DNA of 64,000 nucleotides from Amycolatopsis sp. WQ 127309. GTDB lineage: Bacteria > Actinomycetota > Actinomycetes > Mycobacteriales > Pseudonocardiaceae. This document shows, in pieces, positions 1 through 11,786 of the stretch (position 1 is its first letter; each line of letters begins with the position of its first letter). Location: the NCBI RefSeq assembly GCF_023023025.1, contig NZ_CP095481.1, forward strand, positions 8,507,001 to 8,571,000, written 5' to 3'. The notes under the pieces are model-generated. The model was not told where the DNA came from, ran no database searches, and worked only from the letters and a program-made list of their open reading frames with translations. Position numbers and translations under genes: made by a program.

Positions 1-455
1 CGAAGATGCTCGAACTGGCCCGCGACCGCTCGGCCGGCGCGCACACCTACCACGTGACGCCGCGGCACACGGCGCAGGCGCGCGAGATCCTGGGCGAGCG
101 CCCGTTCCTCGGCGTCGAGCACGCCGTCCTCTTCGAGACCGATCCGGCCCGGGCGCGCGAGATCGCCCGGGAGCACCTGCACCCGTACCTGACGCAGCGG
201 TACAACGTGGCCAAGTTCCTGCGGCTCGGCTACACCGAAGCCGACATCGACGGCGGTCGCGGCAGTGACCGGATCGTCGACGACCTGGTGTTCTGGGGCG
301 ACCTCGACACGATCGCCGGCCGGCTCGAGGAGCACCTCGACGCGGGCGCCGACCACGTCGGCGTCCAGGTCGTCGGGATCGAGCCCGGGCAGTCCGCGCT
401 GCCGCACTGGCGGCGGCTGGCCGAGGCGCTGCTACCCGTCGGCGTCGTCGCGTAG
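1..455 (+). CDS. LLM-class F420-dependent oxidoreductase, C-terminal part
   Basis: The reading frame is open from the first bases of the window, so the start lies upstream and only about 150 C-terminal residues are visible. They include THYHVTP-like and GERPFLG segments followed by a run of helices (ARAREIAREHL, YNVAKFLRLGY) and the ending LPHWRRLAEALLP. These are typical of the luciferase-like, probably F420-dependent TIGR03620-type oxidoreductases common in actinobacteria. Such enzymes are TIM-barrel proteins that transfer hydride to or from F420 or FMN; the substrate cannot be told from this fragment. The 3' end overlaps the convergent DUF3626 pseudogene by about 24 bp. Confidence 0.75.
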   Translation, partial: KMLELARDRSAGAHTYHVTPRHTAQAREILGERPFLGVEHAVLFETDPARAREIAREHLHPYLTQRYNVAKFLRLGYTEADIDGGRGSDRIVDDLVFWGDLDTIAGRLEEHLDAGADHVGVQVVGIEPGQSALPHWRRLAEALLPVGVVA

Positions 456-1291
456 CCCGAACCGCGCGGTGCAGTGCCAGACGCGCTTGAGGGTCTGCGG
501 ATCGTGCGTGCCGGCGCGGACGGCGTCGCCGACGACGCGGGCGTCGAGCCACCCGTCCTCGGCGATCTGCTCGCCGGCCCGCACGACGTCCTCGCCGCGG
601 AAGTCCGCGTGCTCGGCGAGCACCGCGACGGACAGCCGGAAGCCGTGGTGCCACGACGCTGGGAACGGCAGCGCGGCGGCGGCCGCCTCGACGTCGGTCC
701 CCCGGAACGCCGGGTCCAGCACCAGGGCCGCGACGTCGGTGTCCAGCCGGAGCGGGCCGTGCACGTGGGCCTCGACGTAGTCGTCGAGGACGTCCACCTC
801 GGCCGCTTCGGCGAGCGGCACCAGCGGCAGGTGCTCGGCTGTGCCGAAGTCGGCTGGCTCGCGGAAGCTGTCCGGGTAGCAGAAGGTCGTCCGCCGCAGC
901 ACTTCCCGCTTCAGGCGCAGGTGGGCCGAGCCGAGCCGAACCGGACCGAGCCGCCGGCCGGGCGGCGGCGGTGGTTGAGCGCGCCGTACTTGGGCCGCCC
1001 CGACGGCGGCCCGTCGTCGTAGGCGCCGCCGAAGATCCGGTGCTCCCAGCGCCACCGGTCACCACCCGGGTGGGCGGTCAAGCCGCCGTTGCTCGTGCCG
1101 GTCTCGAACTGCGAGCGGTAGACGCCGTCGGCGGCCAGGTACCGCAGCAGCGGCACCCCGCCCACCAGCCGGTCCGGGTGGAAGTGCACGGTGACGTCCA
1201 GATCCGCGGCGAGCGGCGGCCCCGACACCAGGCCGGCGACGTGCGCGAGCGCCCGCGTCCACGGCGGTTCTTCGCGGTTCTGGGCCCCCAT
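432..1291 (-). pseudogene. DUF3626 family protein, frameshifted
   Basis: Two frames together make one protein. The N-terminal part runs from the ATG at 1291 through FETGTSNGGLTAHPGG, WRWEHRIFGGAYD and RPKYGALN, then hits a stop soon after GGSVRFGSA. The remainder (HLRLKREVL, TFCYPDSF, DDYVEAHVHGPL, AALVLDPAFRGT) continues in another frame to the stop at 432. These motifs are those of the DUF3626 family, whose function is unknown. The switch lies in three tandem copies of GCCGA (925-939). Removing one copy restores FGSA-HLRL exactly, so a 5-bp expansion, or an assembly error, breaks the gene. A TAGGAT box 7 nt before the ATG suggests a leaderless promoter that is still intact. Confidence 0.75.
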
Positions 1292-1312
1292 GGGCTTGAT
1301 CCTACCCCGGCA

Positions 1313-1328
1313 GTATAGGTCGTTATAC
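1313..1328. promoter_or_regulatory. Inverted repeat GTATA-N6-TATAC, candidate operator
   Basis: The 16-bp site GTATAGGTCGTTATAC lies in the 97-bp gap between the divergently oriented DUF3626 and DMT-exporter genes. It sits roughly where the -35 region of the DUF3626 promoter would be. A near-identical copy, with one base different in the spacer, occurs at 22870. It could be a repressor site of TetR type or a small dispersed repeat; the sequence alone does not decide. Confidence 0.4.
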
Positions 1329-1388
1329 ACACGACGACGTCCGAAAATCGCTGGCTCCGGCGGTGGTCGCCCGGCTTGACTGCGCGGC

Positions 1389-2315
1389 ATGGGTTTCGGG
1401 GTCACGGTGCGGTTCGGCTTGCTCGCGGCCGTGTGGGGTGCGAGCTTCCTGTTCATCAAGGTGGGCCTCGACGGCCTGTCCCCCGCGCAGGTCGCGCTGG
1501 CCCGGGTCTCGCTGGGCGCACTGGCGCTCGCCGCAGTGCTGCTGGTCCGCCGGCGGGCGCTCCCCCGCGATCTCGCGCTGTGGGGCCACCTCGTCGTCGT
1601 GTCGGTGCTGCTGTGCGTGGTGCCGTTCCTGCTGTTCTCGTGGGCGGAGCAGTACATTTCGTCCGGTTTGGCGAGCATCTTCAACGCGACGACGCCGTTG
1701 ATCACGATGCTGCTGGCCGCGGCGGCGCTGCCCGAGGAGCGGTTCACGCCGCCGCGGGTGCTCGGGCTGCTGCTCGGGTTCCTGGGCGTGCTCACGATCG
1801 TCGGGGTGTGGCACGGCGTCGACGTGTCGCACCAGCTGACCGCGCAGCTCGCCTGTCTCGGCGCCACCACGTGTTACGGCGCGTGTTTCGTCTACATGCG
1901 CCGGTTTGTCTCGCCGCGCGGGGCGGACCCGGTCGTCGTCGCGGCCGGGCAGACGGCGTCGGCGACGGTCATCCTCGGACTGCTGGCGCCGGCGATCGCG
2001 GTGACGCCGATCCACCCGACACTGCCGGTCGTGCTGAGCATGGTGGCGCTCGGCGTCTTCGGCACGGGATTGGCTTATGTCTGGAACGTCCGGATCATCG
2101 CGGCCTGGGGCGCAGCGAACGCGTCGTCGGTGACCTACCTCACACCGATCGTCGGAGTACTGCTGGGCGTGGCGGTGCTCGACGAACCGGTGAGCTGGAA
2201 CCAGCCCGCCGGCGCGATCCTGGTGGTGCTGGGCATTCTCGCCGCGCACGGCCGGCTGCGCGTCCGCCGCACGGCCGGGTCGCCGGCGCCCGAAGCGGAG
2301 CTGGCCCGGGACTGA
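1389..2315 (+). CDS. EamA/DMT-family membrane transporter
   Basis: This is a 308-residue polytopic membrane protein with about ten hydrophobic segments arranged as two repeats. Each repeat carries the EamA-type signatures: WGASFLFIK near residue 16, and PLITMLLAAAALPEER, then PIVGVLLGVAVLDEP in the second half. Family members export small metabolites or drugs; the substrate is not predictable here. The ATG at 1389 directly precedes the first helix, and no clear Shine-Dalgarno is visible. It is divergent from the DUF3626 remnant and shares with it the GTATA-N6-TATAC site. It ends at a strong hairpin shared with the convergent mpa gene. Confidence 0.85.
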   Translation: MGFGVTVRFGLLAAVWGASFLFIKVGLDGLSPAQVALARVSLGALALAAVLLVRRRALPRDLALWGHLVVVSVLLCVVPFLLFSWAEQYISSGLASIFNATTPLITMLLAAAALPEERFTPPRVLGLLLGFLGVLTIVGVWHGVDVSHQLTAQLACLGATTCYGACFVYMRRFVSPRGADPVVVAAGQTASATVILGLLAPAIAVTPIHPTLPVVLSMVALGVFGTGLAYVWNVRIIAAWGAANASSVTYLTPIVGVLLGVAVLDEPVSWNQPAGAILVVLGILAAHGRLRVRRTAGSPAPEAELARD

Positions 2316-2326
2316 CCCCGGACACG

Positions 2327-2362
2327 CCGGTGGGGCGGCCGCCGCGGCGACCGCCCCACCGG
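2327..2362. terminator. Bidirectional hairpin between DMT exporter and mpa
   Basis: CCGGTGGGGCGG (2327-2338) pairs perfectly with CCGCCCCACCGG (2351-2362) around a 12-nt G+C-rich loop. It lies between two convergent stop codons and can serve both genes. No clear U tract follows on either strand, as is common in high-G+C actinobacteria. Confidence 0.7.
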
Positions 2363-2373
2363 GTGTTCGTTCC

Positions 2374-4176
2374 CTACAGGTACTGACCGGTGTTCGTGGC
2401 GGTGTCGATCGCCCGCCCCGAGTCCGTGTTCTTCCCGGTGACGAGCGTGCGGATGTACACGATCCGCTCGCCCTTCTTGCCGGAGATCCGGGCCCAGTCG
2501 TCCGGGTTGGTGGTGTTCGGCAGGTCCTCGTTCTCCGCGAACTCGTCGACGATCGCGTCCAGCAGGTGCTGCACGCGCAGGCCGGGCTGGTTGGTCTCCA
2601 GCACGGACTTGATCGCCGACTTCTTCGCCCGGTCCACGATGTTCTGGATCATCGCGCCCGAGTTGAAGTCACGGAAGTACAGGACTTCCTTGTCCCCGTT
2701 GGCGTAGGTCACCTCGAGGAACCGGTTCTCGTCGCTCTCCTCGTACATCCGCTCGACGGTGTGCTGGATCATCGCGTCGAACGTCGCCTTGGCGTCGCCG
2801 CCGAACTCGGCGAGGTCGTCCGCGTGGATCGGCAGGCCTTCGGCCAGGTACTTGGAGAAGATGTCCTTCGCGCCTTCGGCGTCCGGACGCTCGATCTTGA
2901 TCTTGACGTCGAGCCGGCCCGGCCGCAGGATCGCCGGGTCGATCATGTCCTCACGGTTCGAGGCACCGATGACGATGACGTTTTCCAAGCCTTCGACACC
3001 GTCGATCTCGGAGAGCAGCTGCGGGACGATCGTGGTCTCCACATCGGACGAAACGCCCGATCCACGGGTCCGGAAGATCGAGTCCATCTCGTCGAAGAAC
3101 ACGATCACCGGGGTGCCCTCGGAGGCCTTCTCCCGCGCCCGCTGGAAGATCAAGCGGATGTGCCGCTCGGTCTCCCCGACGAACTTGTTGAGCAGCTCGG
3201 GACCCTTGATGTTCAGGAAGTAGGACTTCCCGTCCTCGTTGTCGCCCCGCGCCGCCGCCACCTTCTTGGCCAGCGAGTTCGCGACCGCCTTGGCGATGAG
3301 CGTCTTGCCGCAGCCCGGCGGGCCGTAGAGCAGGACGCCCTTCGGCGGGCGCAGCTGGTACTCCTGGTAGAGGTCGGCGTGCAGGAACGGCAGTTCGACC
3401 GCGTCCCTGATCTGCTCGATCTGCCGGGTGAGGCCACCGATGTCCTCGTAGCGGACGTCGGGCACCTCCTCCAGCACCAGGTCTTCGACTTCCGCCTTCG
3501 GCACGCGCTCGTACGCGTAACCGGCCTTGGAGTCGACCAGGAGCGAGTCGCCGGGCTTCAGCGGCTGCTCCGCCAGCAGATCGGAGAGCAGGACAACCCG
3601 CTCTTCGTCCGCGTGCCCGACCACGAGCGCACGAGGGCTGGCGCCCTCGACGTCCGGTGCGAGCACCTCGCGCAACGCGCACACCTCGCCGGTGCGCTCG
3701 AAGTCGCCGCCCTCGACCACGGTCAGGGCTTCGTTGAGGCGCAGCGCCTGGCCGCGTCGCAACGACGAGATCTCCACCGCGGGCGAAACCGACACCCGCA
3801 TCTTCCGGCCGGCCGTGAACACGTCCACCGTGTTGTCCTCGTACGACGTGACGAACACGCCGTACCCGGACGGTGGCTGGGCCAGCCGGTCGACCTCTTC
3901 ACGGAGAGCGAGGAGCTGTCCTCGCGCTTCGCGCAGGGTTTCGACCAGTTTGGTGTTCCGCTCGGTGAGCTGGCTCACCCTTTCCGACGCCTCGGCGAGC
4001 CGCTGTTCGAGAACGCGGTTCTGCCTCGGCGAGTCGGTCAGCTTGCGGCGCAGCAGCGCCACTTCCTCTTCGAGAAAGCGGATCTGCCTTGCCTGCTCGT
4101 CCGCCGTCGTCCCAGCTCCGGATGTTGCTGAAGGGTCGGCCTCCTCGCGCCGACCTCCGGGAAGGTCATGATGCAT
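2374..4176 (-). CDS. mpa: Proteasome-associated AAA ATPase (ARC/Mpa)
   Basis: This 600-residue hexameric AAA ATPase recognises pupylated proteins, unfolds them and feeds them into the 20S proteasome. Visible are an N-terminal coiled coil (about residues 28-98), an OB-fold interdomain, Walker A GPPGCGKT (285-292), Walker [11 protein letters not shown], and the C-terminal GQYL tail that docks on the proteasome alpha ring. The ATG at 4176 is chosen because GAGGAGGTG lies just upstream and the protein then begins at the usual place before the coiled coil; the longer upstream frame lacks family character. A TACCGT -10 candidate lies at 4212-4207. Neither pup, dop nor prcBA is in the window. Confidence 0.95.
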   Translation of the reverse strand: MHHDLPGGRREEADPSATSGAGTTADEQARQIRFLEEEVALLRRKLTDSPRQNRVLEQRLAEASERVSQLTERNTKLVETLREARGQLLALREEVDRLAQPPSGYGVFVTSYEDNTVDVFTAGRKMRVSVSPAVEISSLRRGQALRLNEALTVVEGGDFERTGEVCALREVLAPDVEGASPRALVVGHADEERVVLLSDLLAEQPLKPGDSLLVDSKAGYAYERVPKAEVEDLVLEEVPDVRYEDIGGLTRQIEQIRDAVELPFLHADLYQEYQLRPPKGVLLYGPPGCGKTLIAKAVANSLAKKVAAARGDNEDGKSYFLNIKGPELLNKFVGETERHIRLIFQRAREKASEGTPVIVFFDEMDSIFRTRGSGVSSDVETTIVPQLLSEIDGVEGLENVIVIGASNREDMIDPAILRPGRLDVKIKIERPDAEGAKDIFSKYLAEGLPIHADDLAEFGGDAKATFDAMIQHTVERMYEESDENRFLEVTYANGDKEVLYFRDFNSGAMIQNIVDRAKKSAIKSVLETNQPGLRVQHLLDAIVDEFAENEDLPNTTNPDDWARISGKKGERIVYIRTLVTGKNTDSGRAIDTATNTGQYL

Positions 4177-4537
4177 CGGGCACCTCCTCGGAGTGCTTTT
4201 CATTCCACGGTACCGGCGATCACCGACAAGAAAAGGCCTTTCCGCATCACAAGATCGGCGCGTCGCGGTTTCTTCACCTGGTCCAGCACGGACATTCCTG
4301 CAGCACAAGGGGCCATTTGTGTGCCGTGACACGGGGTCGGAACGAGGTCTTCCGGAGCTGGACGAACCAAGCACGCAGGGAGTACCCCGTCCCCGGGACG
4401 CCCAACCGTGCCGAAGCCGGGCATTTCCGGCCAGTTGCGCCCTAACCGCGCGGCGAGCACGCGCGGTGACTAGCATCGGGCCGACGCGGCCACCGGATGG
4501 CCGAATCTCGTCGTGGGAACGCTAGGGGGCATCACAC
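4177..4537. promoter_or_regulatory. Divergent intergenic region between mpa and the QPG-rich protein gene
   Basis: This 361-bp gap holds the mpa Shine-Dalgarno (GAGGAGGTG on the minus strand), a candidate minus-strand -10 TACCGT (4212-4207), and on the plus strand a TAGCAT candidate at 4471 and the AGGGGGC ribosome site before 4538. Short open frames inside it have no family character and are not called. Confidence 0.4.
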
Positions 4538-5407
4538 ATGACCTACCCGCCGCAGCAACCGGGCGGCTACGGCCAGCAGCCCGGCGGCTACGGGCAGCAG
4601 CCCGGGCCCTACGGTCAGCAGCCGGGCGGCTACCCCCAGAGCGGACCCCAGTCCCAGCCGGGCTACGGCGGCACGCAGCAGTTCGGCCAGCCGGATCCCT
4701 ACGGCCAGCAGCCGCAGCAGGGCGGTTACCCGCCGCAGCCGGGCGCTCAGCCCCCGTACGGCGGGCAGCAGGACCAGTGGGGCCAGCAGCAGCCGGGCGG
4801 GTACGACCCGAACCAGCAGAACTACGGCGGCTACGACCCGTACGGCGGCGGCGGTGGCGGCTTCGGTGACGGGCCGCCGCCCAAGAAGAAGAAAACCGGG
4901 CTCATCATCGGCATCGCCGTGGGCGCGGTCATCGTCGTCGGCGGTGGCGTGACGGCGCTGGTGCTGGCCCTCAACGGGGACGACAGCACCACGGCCGCGC
5001 CGCCGGCGAGCAGCAGCTCCCCGGCGCCGACGTCGGCGCCGAAGACCACCCCGAAGAAGAGCACCACGCCGAGCAGCCCGTCGACGAAGACCACGAAGCC
5101 GGTCGGCGGCCCCGCTCCCGGCGGCAAGCCCAGCTCGCAGGAGCTGTTCGCCTCGACGATCGACGCGTACAACGCGGGTGACGAGAAGGCGCTCGGCGAC
5201 GTCATCTGCCGCAGCGTCTACGAAGGCACGACCGGCCAGATCCCCAAGGTGACGGTGAAGCTCACCGAAGACCCGAAGGACGTCGGCGACAAGTCCACGG
5301 TCCGCTACTCGGCCACCGACGGCGCGGCGACCAAGGTCGGCACGATGTCGGCGGCCAAGGAGTCCGGTCTCTGGTGCCTGTCCAACGTCAAGGCGGACGG
5401 CTCGTGA
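4538..5407 (+). CDS. QPG-rich membrane-anchored protein with C-terminal Cys-pair domain
   Basis: This is a 289-residue protein in three parts. Residues 1-110 are a low-complexity tail of repeated QQPGGYG-like units. KKKK (116-119) precedes one transmembrane helix (about 121-145), which puts the repeats in the cytosol by the positive-inside rule. A Ser/Thr/Pro-rich linker (150-200) then leads to a small exported domain with cysteines 224 and 280 (KESGLWC). The domain resembles small actinobacterial lumazine-binding-like/DUF4878 modules, but no function is assigned. The next gene encodes a shorter paralogue lacking the tail, 13 bp downstream and probably cotranscribed. The ATG follows AGGGGGC. 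Confidence 0.7.
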   Translation: MTYPPQQPGGYGQQPGGYGQQPGPYGQQPGGYPQSGPQSQPGYGGTQQFGQPDPYGQQPQQGGYPPQPGAQPPYGGQQDQWGQQQPGGYDPNQQNYGGYDPYGGGGGGFGDGPPPKKKKTGLIIGIAVGAVIVVGGGVTALVLALNGDDSTTAAPPASSSSPAPTSAPKTTPKKSTTPSSPSTKTTKPVGGPAPGGKPSSQELFASTIDAYNAGDEKALGDVICRSVYEGTTGQIPKVTVKLTEDPKDVGDKSTVRYSATDGAATKVGTMSAAKESGLWCLSNVKADGS

Positions 5408-5420
5408 GGCCGCGCCGGCG

Positions 5421-5870
5421 GTGAACCGCGCGCTCACCGCCGGGCTCGTCCTGGCCGGCGTGGCGGTCGTGGGTGTCGTGCTGGGACTGCTGCTCGTGGC
5501 ACCGTCCGGCAGCACGCCCCCGCCGTCGGCCACGCCGCCAGCGCCGGCCCGCACGTCCACGGCCCCGCCCCCGGACGCCGTCGACGCGGCGGCGGTGAAG
5601 GTGCTGGCCGACGCGATCGTCGCCGCGATCTCCCGGCACGACTCGGCGGCGTTCGGCGAGCTCACCTGCCGCCCGCAGACCACCGAGGCCCTGGCCGGGC
5701 TGCAGCGGACGTGGGACGCGGCGGGCGAGGTGAAGGCGAGCCTGCCGAAGCCCCCGGAACTGCGCGGCGAGTCGGCGACGGCGGTGGTGCACGTCGAGGC
5801 CGCGGGCGGCACGAAGGACACCCCGTTCCCGCTGCACAAGGAGAGCGGGAAGTGGTGCGTGCCGGGCTAG
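5421..5870 (+). CDS. Secreted or membrane-anchored Cys-pair protein, paralogue of the preceding gene
   Basis: This 149-residue protein starts at GTG. It has an N-terminal hydrophobic helix (about 5-26) acting as anchor or signal, a Pro/Thr/Ala-rich linker to about residue 52, and a globular domain with Cys83 and Cys146. The endings KESGKWC here and KESGLWC in the preceding protein, with a cysteine about 60 residues earlier in both, indicate a shared fold and a probable disulfide. It lacks the QPG-rich cytosolic tail. Function is unknown. Its stop abuts the convergent trmI stop with no gap for a terminator. Confidence 0.7.
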   Translation: MNRALTAGLVLAGVAVVGVVLGLLLVAPSGSTPPPSATPPAPARTSTAPPPDAVDAAAVKVLADAIVAAISRHDSAAFGELTCRPQTTEALAGLQRTWDAAGEVKASLPKPPELRGESATAVVHVEAAGGTKDTPFPLHKESGKWCVPG

Positions 5871-5871
5871 C

Positions 5872-7934
<2,063 letters not shown>

Positions 7935-8136
7935 GCCGCAGAGCCTAGAGCCCCCGGTGTCAGGAGCGGGTGATCCGGCCCCGCCCGCGACCGGGTCGTG
8001 TCACCCCCACCCGACCGCCGGCCCGACCCGCCAGGCACGCGAACCGACCGTCCGGGCACGCGAGTTCGCCGCACGGGTACCGGTGCCGGGCGTTGCGGTC
8101 GCCGGAACTGTCGGACCCCGGCGTTACGCTCTGCCC

Positions 8137-9053
<917 letters not shown>

Positions 9054-9054
<1 letters not shown>

Positions 9055-9845
9055 TGGCCGACGCGTTCTACGTCCCCCACGGCGAGGGCCGGTTCACCGC
9101 GACCGCGCACACGGCCGGGCCGTGGACCCCGGACTCCCAGCACTTCGGGCCGCCGTCGGCGCTGCTGGTGCGGGCGCTCGAAAACGTCGAACCGCACCAC
9201 CCCGCGGAGCTCGCGCGGGTGACCGTCGAGATCCTCGGCCCGGCGCCGGTGACCGAGCTGCTGGTGCGCGCCCGGGTGGAGCGGCCCGGCCGGTCGGTGG
9301 AGCTGCTGCAGGCCGAGCTGGCGACGAGCGAGCGGGTCGTCGCGCGCGCGTCGGCGTGGCGCATCGCGACGTCCGACACCGCGGCGGTGAGCACCGACGG
9401 CGGCCCGCTGCTGCCGGCGCCGGACACCGTGGCGGAGTCGGCCTGGCCGGAGGGCTGGAACGGCGGCTACCTCGACGCGCTGGAGTGGCGCGCGGTCCGC
9501 GGCGGCATGGACGTGCCCGGCTCGGCCGCGGTGTGGGCCCGCCAGCGCGTCCCGCTGGTCGACGGCGAGGAGCCGAGCGGGCTGCAGCGACTGTTCGCGG
9601 TCGCCGACTCCGGCAACGGCGTGTCCAACTACCTCGACCCGCGGCAGTGGTGGTTCATCAACTCCGAGCTCACCGTGCACCTGCGCCGGCCGCCTGCGGG
9701 CGAGTGGATCGGCCTCGACGCCGTCACGCTGGTCGGCAAGCACGGCGTCGGCACGGCGACGAGCATCCTGCACGACGGCGACGGTCCGGTGGCCACCGGC
9801 GCGCAGGCGCTGATGGTGCGTCCGCGACAGGCCGGGGGCGGATAG
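9054..9845 (+). CDS. Acyl-CoA thioesterase-like (double hotdog) protein
   Basis: This 263-residue protein has two hotdog-like halves. The first begins DAFYVPHGEGRFTATAHTAGPW and continues into GPPSALLVRALE. The second carries YLDPRQWWFINSELTVHLRR and the ending GTATSILHDGDGPVATGAQALMVRP. This is the pattern of TesB-like thioesterase family proteins in actinobacteria, which are expected to hydrolyse acyl-CoA; the chain-length preference is unknown. It is translationally coupled to the upstream nuclease gene by a TGATG overlap, an odd pairing functionally. A 64-bp gap separates it from parA. Confidence 0.8.
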
Positions 9846-9909
9846 CCAACCACAACGGGCCCGCATCCAATAACCTTCGCGGAACGACCGACATGAGGAG
9901 CGCTCCGGC

Positions 9910-10845
9910 ATGCAGATCACCTCGGTGGTCAACCAGAAGGGCGGGGTCGGCAAGACCTCGCTGAGCGTCGGCACCGCGGCGGCCTTGGCCGAGCGCGGCC
10001 GGCGGGTGCTGCTGGTCGACCTCGACCCGCAGGGCCACGCGACGACCGAGATGCTCGGCCTGGCCGAGGTCCGCGGGGACGCGCCGACCCTGGCGAAAGC
10101 CCTGGCCAAGAAGTGGAAGGGGCCGATCGAAGACCTCGTCGTGCCGCACCCGCGCAGCAACCTGGGCCGCGGCGGCGCGCTCGACGTCATCCCGACGTCG
10201 CCGGGGATGTTCGACCTGATCCGGCGGCTCGACTCGTTCCGCGTGCCCGGCTGGCAGCTGGCCCGGGTCATCCAGTTCGCCAACTACGACCACTGCATCA
10301 TCGACTGCCCGCCGGCGCTCGACGTGCTGACGAACAACGCGCTGGCGGCGTCGCACGGGATACTGGTCCCGGTGCAGCCGGACAAGACGAGCATCCGCGC
10401 GCTGCGGCTGCTGGCGGACCAGGTGCGCTACGTCGAGCAGACCGTCGGCCGGCAGCCGCTGTCGTGGTTCGGGCTGGTGCCGAGCCTCTACCGGCGGCCG
10501 ATCTCGCACTACGCCGCCGCGGCGCTGCAGGAGATGTACGAGTTCGGCATCCCGATGCTGTCGCACCTGCCGCTGGGCGTGGTGATGAACGAGGCCGCCG
10601 CCCACGGCGTCCCGGTGACGACCTACGCCCCGGAAACGCTGCAGGCGCTGTCGTTCCGCGAGATCGCGGGCACGCTCGACACCTACCTGGAGCAGAACTC
10701 GGCGCCCGCGGTGATCCCGGCCGACGAGGAGTTCGTCTTCGAGGACTTCATCTCCGAGGTCTCGGTGGCCCGCAACGCCAACGACAACGGCGCCCGCAAG
10801 GGCCTCTACGACCTGCTGCCGAAGAAGCCGCACCGCCCCCGCTGA
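9910..10845 (+). CDS. ParA/Soj-family ATPase (orphan)
   Basis: This 311-residue protein has the deviant Walker A KGGVGKT (residues 10-16, with the signature Lys10), Walker A' VDLDPQGHAT and Walker B CIIDCPPALD. These define the ParA/MinD family, ATP-dependent dimeric switches that position cargo on DNA or membrane. There is no parB, no visible parS-like palindrome and no replication gene nearby, so it is not the chromosomal segregation ParA in its usual ori-proximal locus. The cargo is unknown. A GAGGAGCG site precedes the ATG, and an 18-bp hairpin follows the stop. Confidence 0.85.
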   Translation: MQITSVVNQKGGVGKTSLSVGTAAALAERGRRVLLVDLDPQGHATTEMLGLAEVRGDAPTLAKALAKKWKGPIEDLVVPHPRSNLGRGGALDVIPTSPGMFDLIRRLDSFRVPGWQLARVIQFANYDHCIIDCPPALDVLTNNALAASHGILVPVQPDKTSIRALRLLADQVRYVEQTVGRQPLSWFGLVPSLYRRPISHYAAAALQEMYEFGIPMLSHLPLGVVMNEAAAHGVPVTTYAPETLQALSFREIAGTLDTYLEQNSAPAVIPADEEFVFEDFISEVSVARNANDNGARKGLYDLLPKKPHRPR

Positions 10846-10849
10846 CCCC

Positions 10850-10895
10850 GTCGTGGGTGTTCAGGGCAGTTGGAACCGCCCTGAACACCCACGAC
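10850..10895. terminator. Perfect 18-bp hairpin between parA-like gene and hisG
   Basis: GTCGTGGGTGTTCAGGGC (10850-10867) pairs without mismatch with 10878-10895 around a 10-nt loop. It sits in the 60-bp gap between two convergent genes, so it probably terminates both transcripts. Confidence 0.8.
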
Positions 10896-10905
10896 CGGCA
10901 AGGAC

Positions 10906-11751
10906 TCAGAGGCGGCAGGAGCGGATGTCCGAGGCCAGGATCGCCTTCGCGCCCACCTCGGCCAGTTCGTCCATGACGCGGTTGACGTCCTTGCGCGACA
11001 CCATCGCGCGCACCGCCACCCAGTCGTCGTCGGCGAGCGGGGCCACCGTCGGCGACTCCAGGCCCGGCGTGATGGCGATGGCGCGCTCGACGAGCGTGCG
11101 CGGGCAGTCGTAGTCCAGCATCAGGTACTGCTGGGCGAACACGACCCCCCGCAGCCGCGCCGCGAGCTGGCTCTTCGCCTTGCTCCGCTCGGTGCCCTTG
11201 CGCTGCAGCAGCACGGCTTCCGACACGCAGATCGGATCGCCGAAGGCCACCAGGTTGTTCTGGCGCAGCGACCGGCCGGACTCGACGACGTCGGCGATCG
11301 CGTCCGCGACCCCGAGCTGGATCGAGATCTCGACCGCGCCGTCGAGGCGGATCACCTCGGCGGTGACGCCGTGACGGGCGAGGTCCTCGCGCACCAGCCG
11401 CGGGTACGACGTGGCGAGCCGCTTGCCCTGCAGATCGGCCGGCTTCCAGTCCTGGCCCACCGGGGCCGCGTAGCGGAACGTCGAGCCGCCGAAACCGAGG
11501 GCCTGGATCTCTTCGACCGGCGCGCCCGAGTCGAGCGCGAGGTCGCGGCCGGTGATGCCGAGGTCGAGGTCGCCGGAGCCGACGTAGATCGCGATGTCCT
11601 TGGGGCGCAGGAAGAAGAACTCGACCTCGTTGACCGTGTCGAGGATCGTCAGGTCGCGCTGCTCATGCCGCTTCCGGTAGCCCGCCTCGCCGAGCATCTC
11701 CGTCGCCGTGGCGGCGAGGGCTCCCTTGTTCGGCACGGCAACACGCAGCAT
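10906..11751 (-). CDS. hisG: ATP phosphoribosyltransferase
   Basis: HisG catalyses the first committed step of histidine biosynthesis, joining ATP and PRPP. The 281-residue product begins [11 protein letters not shown] and contains [11 protein letters not shown] and the PRPP-site region around [17 protein letters not shown]. The C-terminal third (about 200-281) is the ACT-like regulatory domain of the long-form enzyme, where histidine feeds back. The ATG at 11751 is preceded by GAGGAGAG. hisE lies 35 bp upstream in the same direction, so the pair is probably one transcript, as in mycobacteria. Confidence 0.95.
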   Translation of the reverse strand: MLRVAVPNKGALAATATEMLGEAGYRKRHEQRDLTILDTVNEVEFFFLRPKDIAIYVGSGDLDLGITGRDLALDSGAPVEEIQALGFGGSTFRYAAPVGQDWKPADLQGKRLATSYPRLVREDLARHGVTAEVIRLDGAVEISIQLGVADAIADVVESGRSLRQNNLVAFGDPICVSEAVLLQRKGTERSKAKSQLAARLRGVVFAQQYLMLDYDCPRTLVERAIAITPGLESPTVAPLADDDWVAVRAMVSRKDVNRVMDELAEVGAKAILASDIRSCRL

Positions 11752-11786
11752 TTCGCTTCTCTCCTCGTTCAGCGGTGGACCACCCG

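Noticed and set aside
4200..4460. Short open frames in the mpa upstream gap on both strands
   Set aside because: No ribosome site, no hydrophobic or domain pattern, and they overlap the promoter region; high G+C leaves frames open by chance.
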